64,000 nt of DNA from G965279355 sp965279355 (GCA_965279355.1 OZ257155.1:3038001-3102000); one strand, 5' to 3'. Counted from the first letter of the stretch, positions 1 through 8,623 are shown. Numbers and translations: made by a program. The notes: a model not told the origin generated them from the sequence alone.

Positions 1-888
1 ACGATCCATGCGGATCAGGTCGACATCCTGGTCGATCTTGCCGGTCACACGGTCGGTTCGCGCCTGTCCATGTTCGCCTATCGTCCCGCGCCGATCCAGA
101 TGACCTGGCTCGGCTATCCCGCAACCACGGGCCTGTCGCAGATCGACTGGCGGATCACCGACGATGCAAGCGATCCCATCGGCATGACCGAGGAACAATA
201 CACCGAACGCCTGCTGCGCCTGCCGGGCGGCTTCAACGTCTATCGTCCGCCGGTCGATCTTCCCGACGTTGCACCGCTTCCGGCACTCACCTCGGGTCAC
301 GTAACTTTCGGCAGCTTCAATCACGCAGCGAAGATTACCGACGAGGCGCTCGATCTCTGGGCGGCGCTGCTGGCGCGTGTTCCGGGGTCCCGGCTGCTGA
401 TCAAGAATCGCGGGTGCGATATTGAGTCGGTGCGGGCGGGCTATCTCGACCGCCTTATACGGCACGGCATCGCGGCGGATCGCATCGAGTTGCTGCGCTC
501 GATCCCCGAGGCGCGCGGCCATCTGTCCGCCTACAATCGCGTCGATATCGCGCTCGATAGCTTTCCCTATAACGGCACCACCACAACCTGCGAGTCTCTG
601 CTGATGGGCGTGCCGGTCGTTGGGCTGGAAGGACGCAGCCACCGTGCCCGGGTTGGGGTCAGCCTCCTGTCCCGGATCGGCCTTGCCGATCTGGTCGCCG
701 CCGACCCGGCTTCCTATGTCGACGCCGCCGCGCGTCTGGCCGGCGATCTGCCTGCGCTGGCGCAACGGCGGGCCGGTTTGCGCCAGCGATTTCTGACCTC
801 CTCCGTCTGCGACGCGACCGCGCTGACACGCCGCCTGGAGCAGGCCTATCGCATGGTCTGGAAAAACTGGTGCGAGGCGGCATCATGA
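1..888 (+). CDS. GT41 (OGT/SPINDLY-type) glycosyltransferase, 5' end outside the window
   Basis: The reading frame is open from the first base, so this is the C-terminal part of a longer gene whose start lies upstream. The visible part is the second Rossmann half of a family 41 glycosyltransferase, the family of protein O-GlcNAc transferase and SPINDLY. It has the RPAPIQMTWLGYPATTG stretch and, later, DSFPYNGTTTTCESLLMGVP and RARVGVSLLSRIG, which line up with the nucleotide-sugar binding region of the family. The lysine expected after the FGSFN motif is present (AAKI). These enzymes move a sugar, usually from a UDP- or GDP-donor, onto Ser/Thr of cytoplasmic proteins; bacterial members often modify flagellin, but no flagellin gene is visible here. 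Its TGA overlaps the ATG of the next gene by 4 bases, so the two are probably co-translated. The TPR domain normally found at the N-terminus would be outside the window. The family call is firm; the target is unknown. Confidence 0.9.
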   Translation, partial: TIHADQVDILVDLAGHTVGSRLSMFAYRPAPIQMTWLGYPATTGLSQIDWRITDDASDPIGMTEEQYTERLLRLPGGFNVYRPPVDLPDVAPLPALTSGHVTFGSFNHAAKITDEALDLWAALLARVPGSRLLIKNRGCDIESVRAGYLDRLIRHGIAADRIELLRSIPEARGHLSAYNRVDIALDSFPYNGTTTTCESLLMGVPVVGLEGRSHRARVGVSLLSRIGLADLVAADPASYVDAAARLAGDLPALAQRRAGLRQRFLTSSVCDATALTRRLEQAYRMVWKNWCEAAS

Positions 889-2762
889 GCGAAACCGCGC
901 GGGCCGCCGCGAAGAATGCGGAAGCCAAGGGCGATCTGGCGGCGGCCGAGAAACATCTCCGCTTTGCCCTCAAGACGACACCTGATGACGGCGACACCAT
1001 GTTCGCCCTCGCCGAATTTCTGGCGCGGGCCGGCCGGATGAAAGAGGCTGAGCCTCTTTACGAAAAACTGCTGCAGGCTTTTCCCCGCAATCCGGCGCTG
1101 CTGAATGCCATTGCCGTGGTGGCGCAGAAATCGGGCCAGCGTGACAAGGCGATCAGCCTCTGGCGGCAGGTTCAGGCAATGCAGCCGCGCCTCGCGGCGC
1201 CGCTGGTCAACATCGCGCTGGCGCTGCGCGATGCCGGCGATCTCGACGGCGCGATGGCCAGCTTTGAGAAAGCGCTGACGCTCGAGCCGAAATCGTTCGA
1301 CGCGCATTACAATCTGGGCGTCACCTATAACCACGCGCATCGTTATGAAAAGGCAATCGAGCATCTGACGCTGGCCATCAGGTCCCGGCCCGACAATGCG
1401 CGCGCCATCGCGATGCTTGCGCGCACCGCCCAGGCGGTTTGCGACTGGGATCGTCTGGACGATGCGATGCCGATGCTGCGCGCCGAAGCCGCCAAGGCGC
1501 GGGAAGGCAAACCTTGTGCGGTGACGCCGTGGTTTTCCCTGCGCCTGCCCTTCAGTCTCGCTGACCGCAAGGCGATTGCCGAGGCGGCCCTGCGCGGTCC
1601 CGATACGTCTGCACGATCCGCGAAACAGGATTTCGATCTGACGCAGCCGCGTGAAAAACTCACCATCGGCTATATCTCCAGCGATTTTCGCAATCATCCG
1701 ATCATGCAGCTGACGGCGGGTCTCTATCGCCGGCATAACCGCAGCCGTTTCCGGGTGATCGCCTATCCCGTGAAGCCGCCGAGCGACGAGGGGCGGAAGA
1801 TCCTGGAAAGCGATTGCGATCTGGTGCGCGATCTCACGTCCCTGTCGGATGCCGAGGCGGCGGCGGCGATCCGCGGCGATCGGGTGGATATCCTGGTCGA
1901 TATTTCCGGTATCAGCGAATTCATGCGGCTGGGCGTTCTCGCCCTGCGTCCCGCGCCGCTGCAGCTCTCCTATCTCAACTATGCCGGAACGATCAGCGGC
2001 GTGCTTTACGACTACATCGTCGGCGATCCGGTTGTGACGCCGCTCGAGCACGCGCCGGACTATCTGGAGGCGATTGCGCAGCTTCCGCATTGCTATCAGA
2101 TCAACAATTGCGATCAGCCGATCGGCAGCAAGCCGGACCGCGCGGGCGAAGGCCTGCCGGAGAACGCATTCGTCTTCGCCTGTTTCAGCATCCCGGAAAA
2201 AATCGAGCGCGACGTATTTGCGCACTGGATGAACGTGCTGCGTCAGGTGCCGGGATCGGTGTTGTGGCTGTTCAGCAATGCTGCGCTGGTGCAGGCGAAT
2301 CTCCGCCGGGCCGCGGAAGGACATGGCGTCGATCCGGGCCGTCTGGTATTCGCGGGCCGCCGGGCCAAGGCGGAGCATCTCGGCCGCCTGCAGCTCGCCG
2401 ATCTCCATTTCGATACCGGCACCTACGGCGCGCACACCACCGGCAGCGACGCGCTCTGGGCCGGTGTGCCGCTGATCACCATGCAGGGCGACGCCTTTCC
2501 CGCTCGCGTGGGCGCCAGCATGCTGCAGGCCATCGGCCTGCCGGATCTCATTGCGTCGGATTGGGATTCCTATGAGCGGCTGGCCATCGACCTGGCACTG
2601 CAGCCGGAGACGCTGGCGGCCGTGCGGGAGACACTGGCGAAGAACCGTCTGCAGATGCCGCTCTTCGACACCGCAAGGACGGTTCGCGACCTGGAAGCGC
2701 TCTACGAGAAGATGTGGGCAGCACGCGCGGACCGGAAGAAGCCCACGCCGATTACGGCGTGA
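885..2762 (+). CDS. TPR-repeat GT41 (OGT-like) protein O-glycosyltransferase
   Basis: A 625-residue protein. Roughly residues 1-190 are TPR units (for example PKSFDAHYNLGVTYNHAHRY), a protein-binding superhelix, followed by a GT41 catalytic region from about residue 255 to the end. Family landmarks are SSDFRNHPIM with the conserved His, RPAPLQLSYLNYAGT, FACFSIPEKIERD with the Lys (residue 439) that aligns with the UDP-contacting Lys842 of human OGT, and TYGAHTTGSDALWAGVP. The start at ATG 885 is chosen because it overlaps the previous stop (ATGA) and begins directly with the first TPR helix; an in-frame start 15 bases upstream is possible but less likely. It is a clear paralogue of the gene starting at 4430, aligning along its whole length, so the pair arose by duplication. 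Unusually, the family motif WLGYPGT is YLNYAGT here. Likely role: O-glycosylation of a cytoplasmic or pre-export protein; the substrate is not deducible. Confidence 0.88.
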   Translation: MSETARAAAKNAEAKGDLAAAEKHLRFALKTTPDDGDTMFALAEFLARAGRMKEAEPLYEKLLQAFPRNPALLNAIAVVAQKSGQRDKAISLWRQVQAMQPRLAAPLVNIALALRDAGDLDGAMASFEKALTLEPKSFDAHYNLGVTYNHAHRYEKAIEHLTLAIRSRPDNARAIAMLARTAQAVCDWDRLDDAMPMLRAEAAKAREGKPCAVTPWFSLRLPFSLADRKAIAEAALRGPDTSARSAKQDFDLTQPREKLTIGYISSDFRNHPIMQLTAGLYRRHNRSRFRVIAYPVKPPSDEGRKILESDCDLVRDLTSLSDAEAAAAIRGDRVDILVDISGISEFMRLGVLALRPAPLQLSYLNYAGTISGVLYDYIVGDPVVTPLEHAPDYLEAIAQLPHCYQINNCDQPIGSKPDRAGEGLPENAFVFACFSIPEKIERDVFAHWMNVLRQVPGSVLWLFSNAALVQANLRRAAEGHGVDPGRLVFAGRRAKAEHLGRLQLADLHFDTGTYGAHTTGSDALWAGVPLITMQGDAFPARVGASMLQAIGLPDLIASDWDSYERLAIDLALQPETLAAVRETLAKNRLQMPLFDTARTVRDLEALYEKMWAARADRKKPTPITA

Positions 2763-2786
2763 TCCTTGAGCTTTCTCTTTTCTTTT

Positions 2787-2875
2787 CGTCATGCCCCGGC
2801 TTGACCGGGGCACCCGTCTTCTCCGCTCGGCACGACAAATAATGGTGGGTCCCCCGGTCAAGCCGGGGGATGACG
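2787..2875. repeat. Intergenic inverted repeat, GTCATGCCCCGGC family
   Basis: Two 29-base arms (2787-2815 and 2847-2875) are reverse complements of each other except at two positions, with a 31-base spacer. The arm core is CCCCGGCTTGACCGGGG, itself a short palindrome, so each arm can also fold alone. It lies in the gap between the convergent ends of a GT41 gene and the oxygenase gene, the usual place for a REP/BIME-like dispersed element, and could act as a bidirectional terminator. A related but different element is at 31792-31912. Confidence 0.7.
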
Positions 2876-2882
2876 GATCGGA

Positions 2883-4316
2883 TCACCCGCCCCGCGTTCC
2901 GTACAGCAGCGTGATGTTGATCCGGCGATTTTCGTAACCGTCCTTAAACACGATCTTGTCGGTTTCGTGGAACAGGTCGGAGTTGAAGATCAGTGCACGA
3001 TTCTGGCGATGCGGAACCCGAACCGCGCGGGCATTGCTGTCCGCCAGGAACTGCTTCATGCGCGGCACGTCGCGGTTATAGGCGGAAAAATCCCAGTCGC
3101 GGGGCGCTTCCTTGTCCCAGACCACGAGGCCGCCGCTCTCGGGATCGAGATTCGCCTCATCCGGCGTGATCCAGAAATTGACATTGATTGCGGCGAAATC
3201 GGCATGCATCGGGATTCCCGAAAGCTGGCTGTCGTATTTGAACGCCCAGCACTTGCGCAGGGTGTGATCGTGGAAGATGCCGGGAAAGGCGCGGCGCAGC
3301 TCTTCGGTCACCTGCGCCATCAAAGGGCACCAGAACGCATCGGCCATGAAGGCGCCGAGATAACCGTTGGCGTATTTGAAGCCGAACCAGAATGTCGATT
3401 CGAGACAGAAGCGCCGCAGGCCGGCGAGCGCTTCAGGTGTCAGCAGATTGTCGACGGCGGTGATGCCGGGATGGTTGCGAAAATAGTCGGCTTCGGTCGC
3501 ATCGCGGTCGAGCGCCGGATTGATTGCACGCGACAACGCTGGCGCTTCGTATTTATGCCAGAGCCGGTTGTAGGTCGGTGCCAGTCGTTCGGGAAACGAC
3601 GGCGGCAGGTCAACGACCCCGTCAGAACCCGGCGGCAGGGCATCGAGTGCCGCCTGGTAGTCGCGGCGAGTTGCATCGTGCTCTGGGCCGATCACCTGTT
3701 TTGCCCTGAGATAGTCGAGTTGCTCGATGTCATGGCGGAGCTTGCTGCGCGTTGTCCGTGTCGAGAGGTCGTCGCCGCTTGTGGGCTTCGTGCCGGGTGC
3801 TCGCCGCAGTTCCGTTGCTCTTTGATAGGCGGCGGCGCCCTCCTCGATGTGGCCAAGCTGCAGCAATGTGTTTCCAAGATTTGTATAGGCCGGCGCGTAG
3901 GCCGGGTTGAGAGCGATGGCGCGGCGATAGGCTTCGACGGCGTCTTCGTCGCGGTCGAGAGATTTCAAGGCATTTGCCAGGTTGAAATGCGCAATCGCTT
4001 CCTCGGGAGCGGTCGCAACGCCGCGGAGTAAGATGTCGGCCCCCTCTGCCGCTCGGCCGGTCTGGCAGAGCAGCACGCCGAGATTGGTGAGCAGACCGAA
4101 ATGTGCGGGCGAGGCAGCGACCGCACGCCGCAGCACCGCTTCTGCTTCGGCCGCGCGGCGCATCGATGTCAGCAGCCGCGCGAGTTCAAGGTTTGCTTCC
4201 GCATGCCCGGGATCGCGCCAAGCCGCGCTTTCGAGCATCCGCAAGGCGCCGGTCTGGTCGCCACCGCGAAAGATGCGGGCGGCTTCAGCCAGTGCGGCAT
4301 CGGTCACTTCGGACAC
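2883..4316 (-). CDS. TPR-repeat putative 2-oxoglutarate/Fe(II) oxygenase
   Basis: A 477-residue protein. Residues about 5-170 are four to five TPR units (AIAHFNLANALKSLDRDEDA, YAPAYTNLGNTLLQLGHIEE). The C-terminal 200 residues look like a 2OG-Fe(II) dioxygenase double-stranded beta-helix: His371 and Asp373 in MHADF, a distal His450 in LFHETD and an Arg at 464/465 before INITLLYG, which is the H-x-D...H...R layout of iron and 2-oxoglutarate ligands. Enzymes of this kind hydroxylate protein side chains or small molecules. The gene points away from the 4430 glycosyltransferase (113-base divergent gap) and converges on the 885 gene, so it sits inside the GT41 group. A TPR protein-binding domain shared with those neighbours suggests it may act on the same target proteins; that is inference. 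The fold call rests on motif spacing only. Confidence 0.75.
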   Translation of the reverse strand: MSEVTDAALAEAARIFRGGDQTGALRMLESAAWRDPGHAEANLELARLLTSMRRAAEAEAVLRRAVAASPAHFGLLTNLGVLLCQTGRAAEGADILLRGVATAPEEAIAHFNLANALKSLDRDEDAVEAYRRAIALNPAYAPAYTNLGNTLLQLGHIEEGAAAYQRATELRRAPGTKPTSGDDLSTRTTRSKLRHDIEQLDYLRAKQVIGPEHDATRRDYQAALDALPPGSDGVVDLPPSFPERLAPTYNRLWHKYEAPALSRAINPALDRDATEADYFRNHPGITAVDNLLTPEALAGLRRFCLESTFWFGFKYANGYLGAFMADAFWCPLMAQVTEELRRAFPGIFHDHTLRKCWAFKYDSQLSGIPMHADFAAINVNFWITPDEANLDPESGGLVVWDKEAPRDWDFSAYNRDVPRMKQFLADSNARAVRVPHRQNRALIFNSDLFHETDKIVFKDGYENRRINITLLYGTRGG

Positions 4317-4429
4317 GCATTCGCTCCCTGAAATCCCAAAGCCCTTGCCTTATGCCCATTGCCGGGCAACAAGCAAAGACCAGTGCCACGGGCTGCCATG
4401 ATCGTAGCAGAGCAAAAGCAGTCGATGCC

Positions 4430-6286
4430 ATGAGCGCGACCGGCTCCGATATCGCGGCCCTGCGCGAAGCGGCGCGGCGCGCCGAGGCCGACGGCAGTTC
4501 CGAGCAGGCGCGGCAGTTGCTGCGACAGGCGCTCGCCCTCAATCCCGGCGACGGCACCACGATCTTTGCCCTGGCGGAGCTGCTTACCCGGATGGGTCAG
4601 TTGGCCGAGGCCGAGACCGAGTACGCCAAGCTGCTGCAGGCCTTTCCCAACGAGCCGGCGCTGCTGAACAGCGTCGGCGTCCTTCTACAAAAGGCCGGAC
4701 GGCGGCAGGAGGCCATCGGACAATGGCGAAAAGTCGCGGCGTTGCGCCCTGCCCTTGCCGCGCCGCATGTGAACATCGGCCTGGCGCTCCGTGACGGCGG
4801 CGATCTGGGCGGCGCGATTGCCGCGCTTGAACATGCGCGGGCGCTTGAGCCGGCCTCCTTCGACGCGCACTACAATCTCGGCTGTACCTATTATCACGCG
4901 GGTCAGCTTGAACCGGCGCTGGCGAGCCTCGATGCCAGCATGGCGCTGAAGCCCGATCACGGACGTGCGGCGGCGATGCTGGCACAGGCAAGCCAGGCGG
5001 TCTGCGACTGGGATCGGCTGGATCAGTTGATGCCGATGCTCCGCGCCGAAGCGGCGCGGGCGGTCGCCGGCAAACCCTGCGCAATCTCACCCTGGTTCTC
5101 GGTGCGTCTGCCGCTCAGCGGGGCCGAGCGCAAGGCCATTGCCGAGGTGACGACCGGCGCGGTCGTGACAACCTCACCGACGTTCGCAGTTCAGCGCGGC
5201 CCGCGTGAGCGCCTGACCATTGGCTATATGGCGCAGGATTTCCGCGACCATCCGGGGCTTTATCTGACGGCCGGGCTCTACCGGCGGCACGACCGCGCGC
5301 GGTTCCGGGTGCATGCCTATCCGGTGAAAACGCCCGATGCGTTCGGGGCGTCGATTTTGGCGGACGGATGCGATCTGGTGCGTGACCTGTCCGCGCTATC
5401 GGACACCGAGGCGGCCGGTCGGATCCACGCCGACGGAGTCGATATCCTGGTCGATCTCTCGGTCGTCGGTGTCTTTAATCGCCAGGGAATTCTGAGGCTT
5501 AGGCCGGCCCCGATCCAGGTTTCATGGCTCGGCTTTGCCGGAACCATGAGCGGCCATCTTTATGATTATCTGATCGGCGACGCGGTGGTGACGCCACCCG
5601 CGCACGAGAAGGACTATCTCGAACAGATCGCGCGTCTGCCCGCGAGCTACCAGATCAACAATCGCGATCAGGCCCTCGGCCCCGTGCCGACGCGCGAATC
5701 GGAAGGACTGCCCGAAGCGGGCTTTATCTTCGCCTGCTTCTGCAGCGCCGATCGTATCGAGCGCGATGTGTTCGCGCGTTGGATGAGCATTCTCAGGCAA
5801 TGTCCGGGCAGCGTCTTATGGTTGCTCGGTTCGTCGACGACGCTGCAGGCCAATCTGCGGCGTCGAGCCGAGCAGGACGGCGTCGAACCGTCGCGATTGG
5901 TTTTCGCGGCACGCCAGATGAAGGCCGCGCATCTCGGGCGTTTTGCGCTCGCCGATCTGCATCTCGACACCGGAACCTTCGGTGCGCATACAACCGGCAG
6001 CGACGCGCTCTGGGCCGGCGTGCCGCTGCTCACGAAAATCGGCGATGGTTTTCCGTCGCGCGTCGGCGCCAGTCTTCTGCATGCCGTCGGCATGCCGGAA
6101 CTGATCGCCCCGGATTGGGACTCATACGAGAGGCTGGCGGCCGATCTTGCGCAGCATCCAGATAAGCTGGCCGCGCTCAAACAGAAGCTTGCGGCGAATC
6201 GCCTGACGCAGCCGCTCTTCGACACCGATCGCTCGGTGCGCGATCTCGAATCGCTTTACGAATCCCTGTGGTCTGCGAAACGCTGA
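4430..6286 (+). CDS. TPR-repeat GT41 (OGT-like) protein O-glycosyltransferase, paralogue of the 885 gene
   Basis: A 618-residue protein with the same build as the 885 gene: N-terminal TPR units (residues about 1-190, including SFDAHYNLGCTYYHAGQLEP) and a GT41 catalytic region (about 255-615) with AQDFRDHPG, RPAPIQVSWLGFAGT and FGAHTTGSDALWAGVP. The chosen start is ATG 4430 (MSATGSD), because it aligns with the start of the paralogue; the frame stays open further upstream, but that part is low-complexity Arg-rich sequence antisense to the oxygenase gene. The residue that aligns with human OGT Lys842 is Arg442 here (SADRIERD), while the other two copies in this window keep Lys. That may lower or alter catalysis, or simply be tolerated. 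Likely role: protein O-glycosylation with a target different from its paralogue. Confidence 0.87.
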   Translation: MSATGSDIAALREAARRAEADGSSEQARQLLRQALALNPGDGTTIFALAELLTRMGQLAEAETEYAKLLQAFPNEPALLNSVGVLLQKAGRRQEAIGQWRKVAALRPALAAPHVNIGLALRDGGDLGGAIAALEHARALEPASFDAHYNLGCTYYHAGQLEPALASLDASMALKPDHGRAAAMLAQASQAVCDWDRLDQLMPMLRAEAARAVAGKPCAISPWFSVRLPLSGAERKAIAEVTTGAVVTTSPTFAVQRGPRERLTIGYMAQDFRDHPGLYLTAGLYRRHDRARFRVHAYPVKTPDAFGASILADGCDLVRDLSALSDTEAAGRIHADGVDILVDLSVVGVFNRQGILRLRPAPIQVSWLGFAGTMSGHLYDYLIGDAVVTPPAHEKDYLEQIARLPASYQINNRDQALGPVPTRESEGLPEAGFIFACFCSADRIERDVFARWMSILRQCPGSVLWLLGSSTTLQANLRRRAEQDGVEPSRLVFAARQMKAAHLGRFALADLHLDTGTFGAHTTGSDALWAGVPLLTKIGDGFPSRVGASLLHAVGMPELIAPDWDSYERLAADLAQHPDKLAALKQKLAANRLTQPLFDTDRSVRDLESLYESLWSAKR

Positions 6287-6298
6287 TCTGGCGCGGTT

Positions 6299-6865
6299 TT
6301 AGGGCCGTTCGCTGTCGATGCGAAGCTGGCGCGCGCGGGTCAGGATCACGTTCTCCAGTTCAACCGTGCTTTTCGCTTCGACGGCGGCGTCGAGCCAGGA
6401 GCCGGCGGGATCCATGCGCTGGCGGAAGATCGCCGCCTTCACGCCGTCGGCGCGCAGCTGGCGGCCGAGGATGTAGATGTTGAGCTTGAAACGCTCGTTG
6501 GGCGTTTCGGGCGGCGCGTACCATTCGGTGATGATGACGCCACCGAACGGATCGGCGGAGGCAAGCGGCATGAAGGCAATGGAATCGAGCGAGGCGCGCC
6601 ACAGGAAGCTGTTCACGCCGATGCCGCCGCCGGCACCGGGATCTTCCCTTTTGCCGCTGCCGAACAACTGCAGGCCATCGGGACCGAAGATGCTGTCGCG
6701 TTTCTTGGCGCTGCCGTTGGGCTGATAGACGCCGCCGGAATCCTTTTCGGGATAGGTATACTGCACGTCGCTGCAGGCGCTCGCGCCAAGGGCGATCGCC
6801 GCGACAATGACAGTTGAGACAAACCGCATCGACCGTTTGGTCATCTGGTTCATGGCGACATCCAT
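6299..6865 (-). CDS. DUF3576-like lipoprotein
   Basis: About 188 residues. The N-terminus has a basic start (TKRSMRF), a hydrophobic stretch (VSTVIVAAIALGASA) and a Cys in ASAC, which fits a lipoprotein signal with lipidation at that Cys. The rest (DSIFGPDGLQLF, FMPLASADPFGGVIITEWY, ERFKLNIYILGRQLRADGV) resembles the DUF3576 family found in alphaproteobacteria, recalled from family knowledge and not searched. Several in-frame ATGs occur within the first 13 codons (6865, 6853, 6844, 6829); none has a strong ribosome binding site, so the exact start is open. It is convergent with the GT41 gene, with a 12-base gap. Probably periplasm-facing and membrane-anchored; function unknown. Confidence 0.75.
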   Translation of the reverse strand: MDVAMNQMTKRSMRFVSTVIVAAIALGASACSDVQYTYPEKDSGGVYQPNGSAKKRDSIFGPDGLQLFGSGKREDPGAGGGIGVNSFLWRASLDSIAFMPLASADPFGGVIITEWYAPPETPNERFKLNIYILGRQLRADGVKAAIFRQRMDPAGSWLDAAVEAKSTVELENVILTRARQLRIDSERP

Positions 6866-7269
6866 CGATATTGGCCGGGTGGCGCCACGGCGCCACTCAC
6901 GACCTTCTTATACCCATACGGTGGAGCGGAGGCGATACCTGACTTCGTCAAATGGGGAAAAACGGTGCTGCCGCGAACGGTGCCGGAACAAGTTAATGTA
7001 TTACATCAAGTTTTCAAACTTTTCTTATGCATATCAATTAGTTAATGATATAAAAAATGTTATCCGTCGGGGCACAAAACTGTTGCGATATGGCCACAGA
7101 GCCCATGGTTTCGACACGTTTTGGCCTAAAAGCGTTTGACGCCTCTCCGCACCCCATGAAATAACGCGATGGTCTGAACCATAGTCTGGTCAGACCGGCC
7201 GCAAGGCTATGATTCCAGACGCAAAGATGCGCAATGCCTAGGTTGCGCAAAACAAGGAGAGGGTAATCC
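6866..7269 (+). promoter_or_regulatory. Porin upstream region with AT-rich stretch and two leader hairpins
   Basis: This 404-base gap holds no convincing gene. Around 6990-7065 the base composition turns sharply AT-rich against the high-GC background, as expected for a promoter region. Closer to the porin there are two stem-loops: GGTCTGA at 7171-7177 pairing with 7190-7196, and TGCGCAA at 7228-7234 pairing with TTGCGCA at 7243-7249. The second ends five bases before the AAGGAGA ribosome binding site (7254-7260), so it could affect translation or mRNA stability. No -35/-10 pair was assigned with confidence. Confidence 0.5.
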
Positions 7270-8571
7270 ATGAAGAAGCAGCTACTATCCACAAGCGCGC
7301 TGGTGGCGGCCGGCTTGATTGCTTCGGCGGCGACGCCGAGCACCGCGCAGGCCCAGCAGACCGCTCAGGCTCCGGCGAGCTCACCGATCCAGGTGCAGGT
7401 CGGCGGTTATATGCGCCAGTACTTCGGTTATGTTGACCAGAACAGCACCTCTGCCGCCTCCGGCGCCGTCAGCGCTGCTGGCGCCATCACGCAGCAGACC
7501 CAGACCCAGAAGCCGCGCGCTCTGAACGTCACGAGCGACACGGAAATCTACTTCTCGGGCAAGACCACGCTGTCGAACGGTATCTCCGTCGCCATGCGCG
7601 TCGAACTCGAGGGCAACACCTCGAACGACATGATCGATGAGTCGTTCGCGACCATCGAAGGCGCGTTCGGTCAGATCTATCTCGGCTCGACGGATTCCGT
7701 CGCCGCCAAGATGCTGATCACGGCGCCGAACGCAGCCCCTGGCCCGGTCACGGCCGTCGGCGGCGTCTATGGCAACTACGGCCTGAACGCCGGTCTCAAG
7801 AACGGCGGCGCGACCAGCGTTTCGCCGGGTGCCGGCAATGCCATCCAGATGAACGACGATGACGCGGAAAAGATTTCCTACGTCACGCCGCGCTTCGGTG
7901 GTTTCCAGGCTGGTATCAGCTACACGCCGGAAGTGGTTCAGGATCACGTCGGTGCGGGTTTCTCGCGCACCGAGTCGCGCACGACCTACAACAGGGGCGT
8001 GAGCCTCGGCGCCAACTTCACGCGCGCCTTCGGTGCGTTTGATGTGGCCGTCGGTGCCGGTTACACCAAGTACCAGGCTCCTACGGTTGATGCGAGCAAC
8101 CCGACGGTTGCCACGGTTGCGGATCCGGAAGGCTACGCCATCGGTGCGCAGATCGGCTATGCCGGTTTCCGCCTCGGCGGCGCTTACGCCAATATCCAGG
8201 ATCAGCAGGCCCCGATCGGTCTCGCCGCGGGTAACGCCGCTGGTGCAGCCAGCAACAACATCTCGGGCTTCGGCGACAACTGGAACCACGGCTCGGTCTA
8301 CGAACTCGGTCTGACCTACACGTTCGGTCCGGCCGCTGTTGGTATCAACTACACCAGCAGCGAGTCGAAGGACTCCACTGCTCTCGTCGGCGACTCGAAG
8401 TACCAGGCCATTGGCGTCAATGGTAAGTACACCCTCGGGCCCGGCGTCGACGTTGTCGGCGCTGTGATCCACTACCGCATGAAGGGTGAAGGCACCAGCA
8501 CGCTGAACGGCCAGGATCTCGACAACACGAAGGCGACTGCCATCGTGACGGGTATCTCGCTCAGCTTCTAA
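7270..8571 (+). CDS. Outer-membrane porin (Gram-negative general porin type)
   Basis: 433 residues. A Sec signal peptide (MKKQLLSTSALVAAGLIASA, cleavage near AQA-Q, residue 28) precedes a beta-rich mature protein with alternating short strands (VQVGGYMRQYFGY, TEIYFSGKTTLSNG, QIYLGSTDS, AEKISYVTPRFGGFQAGISY) and a C-terminal Phe in ISLSF, the outer-membrane insertion signal. The pattern matches the trimeric porins that pass small hydrophilic solutes. The start has a strong AAGGAGA site 9 bases upstream. It is transcribed alone: there is a long AT-rich leader upstream and a clear terminator 26 bases downstream. Codon use (GGC, GTC, AAC, AAG) looks like that of a highly expressed gene. Confidence 0.9.
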   Translation: MKKQLLSTSALVAAGLIASAATPSTAQAQQTAQAPASSPIQVQVGGYMRQYFGYVDQNSTSAASGAVSAAGAITQQTQTQKPRALNVTSDTEIYFSGKTTLSNGISVAMRVELEGNTSNDMIDESFATIEGAFGQIYLGSTDSVAAKMLITAPNAAPGPVTAVGGVYGNYGLNAGLKNGGATSVSPGAGNAIQMNDDDAEKISYVTPRFGGFQAGISYTPEVVQDHVGAGFSRTESRTTYNRGVSLGANFTRAFGAFDVAVGAGYTKYQAPTVDASNPTVATVADPEGYAIGAQIGYAGFRLGGAYANIQDQQAPIGLAAGNAAGAASNNISGFGDNWNHGSVYELGLTYTFGPAAVGINYTSSESKDSTALVGDSKYQAIGVNGKYTLGPGVDVVGAVIHYRMKGEGTSTLNGQDLDNTKATAIVTGISLSF

Positions 8572-8596
8572 TCAAGACAGTACAGTACGACTTCGA

Positions 8597-8623
8597 GGGG
8601 GCGGCTTCGGCCGCCCCCTTTTT
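8597..8623 (+). terminator. Rho-independent terminator of the porin gene
   Basis: GGGGGCGGC (8597-8605) and GCCGCCCCC (8610-8618) form a perfect 9-bp stem closed by a TTCG tetraloop, followed at once by five T residues. It lies 26 bases after the porin stop. Confidence 0.93.

Noticed and set aside
846..2861. A 671-codon open frame on the minus strand across the 885 gene
   Set aside because: It is antisense to a GT41 gene with full family motifs; its translation is Arg/His/Gln-rich with no fold pattern. Similar long antisense frames at 7381-8472, 15024-16088, 18947-20560, 26282-27709, 36152-37507 and 58477-59934 come from the high GC content.
4103..4429. N-terminal extension of the 4430 glycosyltransferase
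   Set aside because: Arg-rich, antisense to the oxygenase gene, and absent from the paralogue, which starts at the position matching ATG 4430.
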